From Lytechinus variegatus (Eukaryota > Echinodermata > Echinoidea > Temnopleuroida > Toxopneustidae): 64,000 nt of DNA. Shown here piece by piece: positions 44,962-56,900 of this stretch (positions are counted from its first letter, which is position 1; the number at the start of each line of letters is the position of its first letter). The DNA lies in assembly GCF_018143015.1 (NCBI RefSeq), contig NC_054753.1:32091292-32155291 (forward strand), read 5' to 3'. The notes beneath the pieces are model-generated. The model was not told where the DNA came from, made no database searches, and saw nothing but the letters and a program-made list of their open reading frames with translations. Position numbers and translations under genes: made by a program.

Positions 44962-47900
44962 AAGTAGTAGTAGTAGTAGTGGTGGTGGTGGTGGTGGTGG
45001 CAACTCTATTGGCATTTGAAGAGCCAATTGGTGGTGGTGGTGGTGGTGGTGGTGGCAACTCTATTGGCATTTGAAGAGCCAATTGGTGACTACAGCCATA
45101 GATGCTACTTTGCTACATCATGTTTAAATGCTGAGTGTTAAATGTCCCAACGTGCAGATATTGTGTGTGGGTAAGCCATAATTTGATGACCTGGGTATAA
45201 TGTATCTCTAAAGCGCTGATAAATGAAATTCGTATTAAGTGCTAGTTTAAAAAAGATGAATGTTTTAAAAGGATGTAACCATTCTTACCTCTTGATCTGT
45301 TCTCATATAACCAGTGATTCTATCTGCCATGTTCATCATATCTCCATGCAGTGATGAAGCCAAACATACACCTTGTACTTCAATCATTACTATGGCCTGT
45401 TTAGAAATTAGAAGGAGAAGAAGAAGAAAAAGAAGGAGAAGAAGAAAAAGAAGAAGAAAATGAAGAAGAAGAAGAAGAAGAAGAAAAAGAAGAAGAAAAA
45501 GAAGAAGGAAAAAAAAGAAGAAGAAGTAGAAGAAGAAAAAAAGAAGAAGAAGAAGAAAAAAAGAAGAAGAAGAAGAAGAAAAAGAAGAAAAAAAAGAAGA
45601 AGAAGTAGAAGAAAAAAAGAAGAAGTAGAAGAAAAAAAGAAGAAGTAGAAGAAAAAAAAGAAGAAGAAGAAGGAAAAAAAGAAGAACAAGAAGAAGAAAA
45701 AAAAAGACGAAAAAGAAGAAGAAGAAGTAGAAGACGAATAAGGAGGAGAAAAAACAAGAAAATGAAGAGAAGGAAGAGGTAGAGAGAGACAACAAAAATA
45801 TATTCATGTTATCAGTTTATTTTATTTATAACCTTATATTGTCAATCATTATAACTGGTGTGGACATTTTGTGTGGTATCGTCCTGAGACAATAAAAATG
45901 AATTTAGTTCTATTCAACCATCTGTACTTTTGACAACGAGCTTCCACTTATTGTGTATAATATTGATAATTAGAATCAAGCTTTTGTTCAATTATGATTT
46001 CTAGCTAATCAACAAATTGTACTTTCGGAATCGAATCTTCAAGTGCATTGTTGAGAAGAAATGCGATGTGTACAGATTAAATTCGTTTACTTCCTGATAA
46101 TAAATCTTAATATCTTAAAAATAGACCTTGCAATCACTGAATGAAATATCCTTCTACTAGTCTGAAACATTGCAAATTTGCTTTCTCTTAAAAATAAAAA
46201 TCTGCGACCAGCAGATAAATGAGGCCAATCTTAGTGAACAATATTCACAAATTTATTTACAAGCATGATATTCCACACCAACAAGGTACTAAAGATAGTA
46301 TGCTTTCCAAAAGCAAATCAATTTGAAAAAATTAGATACTAACTTATTACATGAAAATCTGTATGCAAATCTACCAAGAAAAGGTCCGTACTCTCAAATT
46401 TGGCTAAATTTTGTGCTTGTTTTATATCTCATTTAAATCATTGATGTTACATATCTTGTTATTGCATTTTTTTTTGTTATCTATGCATTCATTTTATCTG
46501 TATTTAGTATTTTTTTTTTTTTTGAAAAACCAACAACCTTGTTTTCAGGGTGTGCCAGATTTTGATTTCTCCCCCTTGTATATAATATGATTTTTATACT
46601 ATAGTACTATTGCTAACGTTGTGGGTATAATTTTATGATAATTTATCATTATTAAATCATTGTAATTATTACTATCATTACTATTGTCATTATTATTGTT
46701 ATTATGATTATCATTATCATGATGATGATGATGATTATTATCAGTATTTTTATTATTAATATTATTATTTTTTTTATCATTATTATTATTATCACTATTA
46801 TTATTATTATTATAAGCAACGCATTTGTTATACTTATTACTGTTTTTACTATCATAATCTTTATCATTCTTTTTATTGCCATTATTATTTTAAAGTGTTA
46901 TGTTGTAACTTTTCATTGTACTCTGATACCCCGAGAGGGTCTTGAGTCTCAATAAACTTTTAAACTTTTCAAACTTTCAAACCTATAATTGCTCGCTGCG
47001 CTGCCCGCCGCATACTACACAATGTGACTACGACGCGATTTTTTTTTTAACAAATCGCATATTTTAAGTTACAAAAAGTAAAAGTATCTAATGTCAAATT
47101 CGATTTAATACTATGAATACTAAAATCATGATTTAAGTTTGCTGTAAGCATTTGGGTCGAAGCAAAATCAAAATCATATTGGAGTAGTGTGTGCGAAGCG
47201 CTTTGTCACCGAAATGAAAAGGCCCTATCAAATGACTTTGGATCGATGGATGGATGGATAGATGGATGGATGGATGGATGGATGGACGGATGGATGGATA
47301 GATGGACGGATGGACGGATGGATGGATGGACGGATGGACGGATGGATGGATGGATGGACGGATGGACGGATGGATGGATGGATCCACTCTCATGCGAACG
47401 CTGCGATTGGCCCTTATTTCGTATAACTGATCACGATTTCTTTTTTTTAACCGTTAAAATTCTTCTAAGATCAATACGATTGCAAAGATTGATCTGATAT
47501 GACCTGATACGATCAATATGATTGCAAAGATTGATCTGATATTTTTTGTTTTGTAGTTATCTTTATTATTCATTCAAATAAATGTCATACATACATAATC
47601 AAGAAAATATAGAACAAAATGATAATTGCAGCAGTGCAATACACAAATTAAAGGGGTGGTCCAGGCTGAATATATTTATAGCTTAATGAATAGAGTAGAA
47701 TTCAGTGACCAAAACACTGAAAATTTCGTCAAAATCGGATAACAAATAATAAAGTTATTGAAGTTTAAAGTTAAGCAATATTTTGTGAAAACAGTCGTCA
47801 TGAATATTCATTAGGCGAGCTGATGATGTCACATCTCCACTTTCCGTTTTCTTATGTTATTACATAAAATCATATTTTTTTCATTATTTCATACTTGTGT

Positions 47901-50900
47901 GAATAATATGTCTCCCTTATAATGAAATAAGTTGCAGCAATAAATATCCAATGCACTAAATCAGTTGTCAATCCAATTTTTCTAGTTCTTGGAGGAAAAA
48001 ATTGAATAAACCTAATTTCATATAATAAAATACAAAAGAACAAGTGGAGATGTGACATCATCAGCCCACCTAATGAATAATAATGACTACCGTTTTTACA
48101 AAATATTACTAAACTTTAAAATTCAATAACTTTGCTATTTGTTGTCCGATTTTGACGAAATTTTCGGCATTTTGCTCAGTGAATTCTACTCTATTCATTA
48201 AGCTATAAATACTTTCAGCCTGGACCATCCCTTTAAGTAACAGTGTAACTAACATGGTGACACGACATTTGGTCCTGCGACAATTGCTCCGGTCTTAATA
48301 TCTTAGAAGGCTTAGGGTTAGGATTGTAATAGAGTTTTTGGTTCAGAATGATGTAAATATTATGATTAGGGTTTATTTAGTTTTAGAGGTTATGTTTTAT
48401 GTTTCGCTTAATGTGCAGATTCTCCATCAGAGCAATTGTCGCCGGAGCAAATGTCATGGAACCAATAAACGTAGCAGGCAAATTGTATCAGAAGAGAGAC
48501 ATAATCCGAAATCATACAAAAATACATATCAACATTTTATGTATGCAGCTAAAGCAAATAATAAAACAAAGACGTAACAACAACTACGCAAACGGAAAGA
48601 ATAAATGTATATGAGTATCTCCCATCCCATGAGCCCCCCCCCCCCTGATACGATCAATACGATGACTGATCTGATATGACCTGATACGATCAAAACGATT
48701 GTAATGACTGATCTGATATGAACTGATACGATCAATATGATTGCAAAGATTGATCTGATATGACCTGATACGATCAATACGATTGCAAAGATTGATCTGA
48801 TATGAACTGATACGATCAATACGATTGCAAAGATTGATCTGATATGACCTGATACGATCAATACGATTGCAAGGACTGATCTGATATGAACTGATACGAT
48901 CAATACGATTGCAAGGACTGATCTGATATGAACTGATACGATCAATACGATTGTAATGACTGATCTGATATGAACTGATACGATCAATACGATTGTAATG
49001 ACTGATCTGATATGAACTGATACGATCAATACGATTGTAATGACTGATCTGATATGAACTGATACGATCAATACGATTGCAAAGATTGATCTGATATGAC
49101 CTGATACGATCAATACGATTGCAAGGACTGATCTGATATGAACTGATACGATCAATACGATTGCAAGGACTGATCTGATATGAACTGATACGATCAATAC
49201 GATTGTAATGACTGATCTGATATGAACTGATACGATCAATACGATTGTAATGACTGATCTGATATGAACTGATACGATCAATACGATTGTAATGACTGAT
49301 CTGATATGAACTGATACGATCAATACGATTGCAAAGACTGATCTGATATGAACTGATACGATCAATACGATTGCAAAGATTGATCTGATATGAACTGATA
49401 CGATCAATATGATTGCAAAGATTGATCTGATATGAACTGATACGATCAATACGATTGCAAGGACTGATCTGATATGAACTGATACGATCAATACGATTAT
49501 AATGACTGATCCGATATGAACTGATACGATCAATACGATTGTAATGACTGATCTGATATGAACTGATACGATCAATACGATTGCAAAGATTGATCTGATA
49601 TGAACTGATACGATCAATATGATTGCAAAGATTGATCTGATATGACCTGATACGATCAATACGATTGCAAGGACTGATCTGATATGAACTGATACGATCA
49701 ATACGATTGCAAAGACTGATCTGATATGAACTGATACGATCAAAACGATTGTAATGACTGATCTGATATGAACTGATACGATCAATACGATTGCAAGGAC
49801 TGATCTGATATGAACTGATATGATCAATACGATTGCAAAGACTGATCTGATATGAACTGATACGATCAAAACGATTGTAATGACTGATCTGATATGAACT
49901 GATACGATCAATACGATTGCAAAGACTGATCTGATATGACCTGATACGATCAATACGATTACTCCACGATTAAGTCACCAATAATCGTGGTACAAAATCG
50001 TGACAGTGTGAATTAGGTATTAGATGTTGCAATGTTCAAATTAAAAGCTAATACTCTTTCTTTGAAAATCAAATCGCAACGGATAGTGGTGTGCGCTGGG
50101 CTGTACACATATGACCCAAGCCCCCCTCCCCCTCCTCTCTCTCTCTCTCTCTCTCTTTCCCTCTTTCTCCTTACCCTGTCATAGTCGACGACGACGTTAG
50201 CCCGACTGAAACCACTGATATTAGCCGTTTCTACAAGAATCGTATTAGAGTCGTAGTTGTATCGCATCATCTGTTTGCCAAGCTCCCTGCCACTATCCAT
50301 CATTACTATGTTCATTACCTTAAAAAGGGGGAAAGAAGTGCAAAAATTCCATGGTTAATCTCGTTACATTTAAAGGAACATTGACTTCTACAAGCTATGA
50401 ATAATCATCATTGAATCAATGAATTTATTACAACATGGACATCTGCCAATATTCTTGCTCGAAAGTAATACAAAACAAATATACAAAATTATACAAAACA
50501 AATATACGATTTGAGGAACACAAGCAAATAAACAAAAACATAATAACAGTATTTCATCAAAACTGAAGTGTACTTTCAGTAAATATCTTATGGCATAAAT
50601 AATCAAAAAGAGGGATAAGCATGCAGGGTCGGAGAAAGAGACAAAGAAATAGAGACTGTGTAAGTGAGAGATAGGAAAGAGAGAGATAGGGAGCAAATAA
50701 AGGATAAAGAGAGAGGATATAAAGAAAATAAACGAAAATAAAATATCGTCAGTCATGATTCAATATTACATAAAAACACGAATATCTCATATAAAACACA
50801 AATAGAGGTTGTATAATATAGAGTCAACATTGAAGTCCAAGGGTGTATGTTGGCCTACCGCTGAGGCAGAGGAGTTCACTGGCAAGTAAAATTAAATTTG

Positions 50901-53900
50901 CACCCCTTCGTCTGCTTTCTACAGCTCATTTTCCAAACTAAAGTTCCACCATCCCAATATGTGCATCCCCATACAAGTTAAGTTCCCCTGGTTGTGCATC
51001 TCATCATGCTCAAACCAGTCGACGCCCCTAAAATCATTTGTTTTGACAATAGAAATATGAAGAAAATATGTATTTATGTATTCCATGCATAACTCATGTG
51101 TACATCATGTTTAGACAAGTTAAGTTTTACGAACAATTTTTTAAGTAAGAAAATATTTCGATTTGTTGTATGCGCCAAAGTGTTTTGATTGCGCAATACA
51201 TTGGAAAGCATAAAATGACAAAATCTTAAATTTAGAGTTGCCTCTATCTATGGTATTAAAATAAAGAATGTGTTCGAGTTTTGTGCAATAGTGGGGCAAA
51301 CATTATTGGTAAAAGAAAATTGGGAGAACAATTTTTTACGCAAGAGACAGGAAATGTGGTTACGTTACATTTTGACCTTTATTGCAGCCATATCCTTTGG
51401 AATATGTAAATATGTTAATATTTACTATTTATCGAAAATGATAGCGAATATCATTATAATGAAAGTGACGTTTGAACTTTCATGACATTTAGCTGATGTG
51501 ACAGTACCTCCGGTTTTACATGACAGTCTATACAAGCAATCCATACTCATGGTGGTCGTCTATGATGCTCCAAGCTTTTATTATTATTATTCTTTGCAAA
51601 TGTAAAAAGATTGAAAGAGAAAATAAATGAATTGAATTGAATTGAATTCTTAGTTTTATCTGTAAATCGCATGGGTCATGTCTTACATAAATTATTAGGG
51701 TATTATGAAGACGTACATGGCGGGGTCAGTAAATTCTGGGGGGGGGCAATTAGATTATGAGGTTCATGACCCGGACCTCGCCGATTTTCTTATTTACTCT
51801 GTTTTCTGTCTTCCCTTTTCCCACTATACTTTAAAAACATATCTCCCCTCCCCCATCCCCCTGTGAGACTTACCATACTGCTATCCATTGCTTTCTCTTG
51901 ATCTCTCCCTCCAACTGTTATGCATTGGTTCGCCATACCCCCATAATCTCCACGAGAAAGGATGACCGCTGAGATGATTACGCCAATGGCGATAATGATA
52001 GCAACGATGATCGATGCTACAGCACGAATCTTGACCTGGTTTTAAAGAATAATCAATTTTGATAATGTAAACGGAAAAAGGGAGTCATGCAAGAAGAACA
52101 TAAGGTGCAGTATAGATCTTGAAATGCATAAGAAATAACATCCGGCGGAAATTACATAACGGATTGAGGAAATGTGAACAACCATTAGACGCCGTAACGC
52201 CACCTTAACGCCGCATTCGCTTTGCCGTAACGCCGTCAAAGCGGAGCAATGTAGGCCTACGCCGCAATTTCAATTGTCAGTTGTCATATTATAATATACG
52301 CCGCAATTTCAATTGTCATATAATGAATAAATTCATAATCTTATGAAATTTAAAGATTGTGGCGTAGGCCTACATTGCTCCGCTTTGACGGCGTTATGGC
52401 AAAGCGGTTGCGGCGTTAAGGTGGCGTTATACGGCGTCTAACGGTGATGTCATGAAACATTGCGCCGTAATGGCGTCATAGTTCGACAATTGTGGTCAAC
52501 ATGTCGAAGCAATATAAAGTGGTGATGCCATTGTTACATTTTCATTTGCAAGCTAAACGACTCCAAGTTAACATGAATGCTCTCTCAAACTGCTTCGCTT
52601 GTTCCCTGTGCGACAAGACGTATAGTCGCAGATTTGATGTGAAGAGGCACAAACAAACTGCGCATCGAGAAATGGAAACCGATGAGGAACCAAATGAGAC
52701 TGAATCTGAGAATGGAGAATCCAGTGATGATGAAACCATCCAAGAGGAAGATTTTGAAATGCCTGAATCACAAATATCAAGAATGGTTCAAACAAGCACT
52801 AGCAGCAACAGATGAGATGAGAAATGAAAAATACGAAAATATATCTCAAGGGGTTTGAGTGAGGAAGAAGCTCGAGAGAATGCTCACACAAAAATGTTAT
52901 GGGCAGTCAACGAATCTTCTTCAACCACTACTCTTACTTCTTGCGACGTAACATGTATCTTGAAGAGGATGAAACCAATCAGGACATTCTGTCTGATATC
53001 AAAGAAAGAGTAGAGAATGGCATGGATATTCGGAAAGCAATTCAACGGGTGTTGGCTAGACCAACAAAATTTGATGTCCTATTTCAATACCAGGAAGACG
53101 AGGAGGATGAAAAAGAGATGGAAGGGGCGGAAGAGAGCGATAACTAGTGCACATTATTATGCACAATAAACTTTGTAGAAATAGTAAAGCTGTGTATAAT
53201 CATGTTCAAATGTGTCCTTTGGCCATGTTCACAAGTTCCAGGAGAGTAATTATGAAGATGTACTTCTGAAGCAGTTACATTAGATACCTATTTATTTAGA
53301 ATCTGCATTGTTTATTGAGATCTGTTTTAGACTTTAATTAAATGATATTTATTGATATAAAATACATTTTTGCATGAGATGTTGTTCATGGCGGCCATTT
53401 ATAGCAGCAATACTGTATAGATTAACCCCGCATACATTCGCAGTTCCGAAGCTTCGTTATTCCGAAGGTTCGGATATTCCGAAGGTTCGTTATTCCGAAG
53501 GTTCGTATTTCCGAAGGTTCGTAAGTCCGAAGGTTCCTTAATCCGAAAACGAAATAAGGTTCGTAATTCCGAAGGTTCGTTAGTCCGAAAACGAAATGAG
53601 GTTCATAATTCCGAAGGTTCGTCAGTCCGTAAACGAAATGAGGTTCATAATTCCGAAGGTTCGTCAGTCCGAAAACCAAATAAGGTTCATAATTCCGAAC
53701 GAAATGAGGTTCGTAATTCCGAAAATGAAATTGATTCATTTTGGTAACAAAAAACGGTGTTGTCATTACTAGATAACACGATATTATGCAATAATAGTAA
53801 TAACGAACGATGATACATGTGTGTGTTGTGGCCAAAGCATGCATAGACTTAATTTCGATTTTATCTGAGCAATTGCTGCCCAAGCAAATGGTTTAATGAT

Positions 53901-56900
53901 ACAGGGGATTAAGTATGTTGGTCGCGCGCGAGAAACCTCCAGATAAAAGGATTTGTATGGGATTGGATGTAATTTTTAATAACAGCTTCTGCTGGTAACA
54001 AAAATGAAGATAATACTAATGATGAACATAATAATCCAAACGATGATCATAATGAAAAATGGTAAGAAATAATATAAATGTTAATAAAATTTATTGATCG
54101 TTACCTACTGTTGACAATGTTAATGAAGATAAAAATGATAACAGTTAACATTTAATGTTCTTTTTATCATAATCCATGTGAAATTAAAAAATGGAATGCA
54201 TTTTAATTTGTATCCACCGAACAGTAGGCCTATGTGTGTGTGTGTGTATGTGTATACCAATTACCCATCCTTTTCATGATTCACAAGACATTAATAGAGT
54301 AACCCTTTCTCAGGTCTGAAATCTCTTTTTATTTTCCGCTCGAATCAATTGTTTACTAATTGACTTATCCCGTTCGTGATTACAAACACTGCTCAGAATG
54401 TCAAATTCAAAGTTAAATCGTGCTCGCATTGTTTAATTGTTGAAACAAGGGGCGGTGGAACGGGGGGGGGCAAGTGCCCCCCCCCAAAAAAAAAAAAAAT
54501 CCTCGTAGGAAAAAATGCCTTTTTTTCAAAATGAAATGTGCCTTTTTTCAAAATGAAATACTCTTTTTAAAGTATACATTTTAGATTAGTTTTCAGGCTG
54601 GAATATTACAAATTTTAAGTTCATGCTTCGCACTCTCAATTATTGGATTGATGAAATATGTATCCTAAAGAGGTCACTAAATGCAGTCCTTAACAGGTTC
54701 CTTTTCTGGTCAGTATATTTAAGCTCGTGTTTATTCTTTAGTTGGATGCACATCTTTTTAATGACAGCAGAAACCTGCTCGGATTTGTTTATTATTTTCA
54801 TTTCTTATTGAAATGACCTAAAGTTTTTCGCATCACCTCGCAATGATGCTATTTTAACAATAATTGACCCCCAAAAATGAGTCTTACAACTTCAGCTTTG
54901 AATTTTTTTCCAAACCACTCGCTCTTTATACTCTCTCGCGAAAAATATTGCCTAAATATACATCTTTTGATAATCAGAAGTCACTTAGAAAATGCTTTTC
55001 TCTACTTAATTACTATAAAACACACAATGACTTCACGCAGATGATAATCTCAAGGTGAAAATATCACCGAAGTGCCCATTTTGACGTATGAGTTTCATTT
55101 TTGGCTTTGCCCCCCAAACGAAAATTCGTTCGGCCACTCTTGCCTTGCCATCCTCATAACAATTGAACAGTAACGGTGTTTCCCCCCCCCCCTTGCCTCT
55201 ACCTCTGCTTTCCCGATTTTCATTTTTCGGATTAACGAACCTTCAGAACAACGAACCTTATTTTGTTTTCGGATTAACGAACCTTCGGAACAACGGACCT
55301 TATTTTGTTTTCGGATTAACGAACCTTCGGAACAATGAACCTTATTTCCTTTTCGGATTAGCGAACCTTCGGAATAACGAACACTGTTTTGTTTTTGGAC
55401 TTACGAACCTTCGGAATAACGAACCCTCGGAATAACGCCACAAATGCTCGGATTAACGAACCCTTTTTCGTTTTCGGATTAACGAACATCGAAGTATTTA
55501 CGTGTTTCCGAATGACGAACCTTCGGAATTACGAACTGTAACCGATTAACCCAACCCCCTTCATACACCACGGGGTGTGGCTACCTTGTGATCTGAGCCA
55601 CCCCATCTCTCATTGGCTTCCTGATAATGACCTTTATCTTGTTCATATTTCCTCAATCCGTTATGTAACTGCCGGATGTTATTTCTTGTGTATTTCAAGA
55701 AAAGTGATCTATACTGCACCCTATATTCTTCTCATACAAAAACTAACATACGTAGTATCCTCTTATTTTAGGCGTATAATAACAAGGAGACACGAGAGGA
55801 GATTGATACCCCATTTAAAATACCTACAACAGATTCTACATTTGAAATATTAATTCCAAGTCCAACTAATTATCTTCATCGTACCCTTTTCCTACTTATA
55901 TAACTGTCTATAGAAGATAGCAAAATACGTAACTCAGCAGGGAATCGCACCCATGTCCTGAATTTCACATGAATTGTTTATACTCTCAACTATAACTAAG
56001 CCAAATAAAATGTATACCATGGAGCTACCCTTTTCAAATACGGTTAATAAATATGTTTTGAAAATATCTATGATAATATCAGAAACAAGAAAAAATACTA
56101 AAGTCATGAGTATCTGAATGAACAATTCACGAATAATAAAGAAATAAACAAACATGATTATTTTTTGTATGTTAGAAACATTGGAACAAAAAAAAGAAAT
56201 CAAATACTTAAATCAATTTCTATCCACGAATTTTGAGAAAAACGACATTAAAGCAACATTGATTCTGCAATGATTGACGGATGAGTGAAGCCAGTGCGTT
56301 GTGTGTAAACGTCTCTCCCATGTTTTCTTAGATGCAGGCTATGTTACAATGGAAAACACTCTGCCCCTCGGATATGACGTTAAATGGAGGCCCCGTGTCG
56401 AGGAGAGTCACAACCTTTGCACGTTAACCCTATCTAGGCCGGGGTATTTTGGGAGTTCATATGGCGGGGGGGGGGCCTCCCAGGCCGCCCCCCCCCCCCC
56501 CCCCAAGATCTCGGCCGTCGACCGCGCGATCGCGCCGAAAATTGGCACGTGGGTTGCCTGGGACATAATCTACAAGATTGTATGGTAATTTATTTCATGC
56601 GAATCGCTATTAAGTGATTTTGCTAATTTATGCGTAATTAGTATGTGAAATCATACTTTTTCCTCTAACTCCCTAAATAAAGCTCCAAATGTACTAATTT
56701 TTGGTATAGAAACTCTTTGTGGTGTTCTTAGCAAGTGTACATGAAAAACATTGCGATATCAAATCATTTTCTTATGTATTTTATTTTTTTTAGCAATTTC
56801 TTATGTATTTCTTTGTTTTTTGACCTTTTGTTTTTCATTTTTTTCAATGAAATTTGTTGGGGATTCTTCTGTGATCATAAAAAGCATAAAATAAATACAT

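Larger units (their letters stand above)
39163..45288 (-). other. Gene B intron 4
   Basis: 6126 bp, phase 0. It contains a SINE (39363-39590), a foldback element (39772-42258), a SINE (42630-42850), a rearranged mariner-like copy (43015-43700) and TAG/GGT microsatellites (44650-45065). The stretch 43700-44640 shows nothing recognised. Confidence 0.8.
45397..50174 (-). other. Gene B intron 3
   Basis: 4778 bp, phase 0. It holds the GAA/CTT tract, an ATT-rich region, a GGAT array, a TTAA-flanked MITE and the 42-bp satellite. The stretch 45800-46600 is AT-rich and partly matches gene A intron 3 ('ttcaaccatctgtactttt'). Confidence 0.8.

Noticed and set aside
44579..45807. Thr-, Leu-, Tyr-, Phe/Ser- and Lys-rich open frames
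   Set aside because: They are products of TAG, GGT and GAA trinucleotide arrays.
47133..47393. His/Pro/Ser repeat frame (IHPS units)
   Set aside because: Translation of the GGAT tetranucleotide array.
53422..53883. Asn/Tyr/Glu-rich repeat frame ([14 protein letters not shown] units), also at 55163-55435
   Set aside because: It is a reading of the foldback arm repeats, not a conserved protein.
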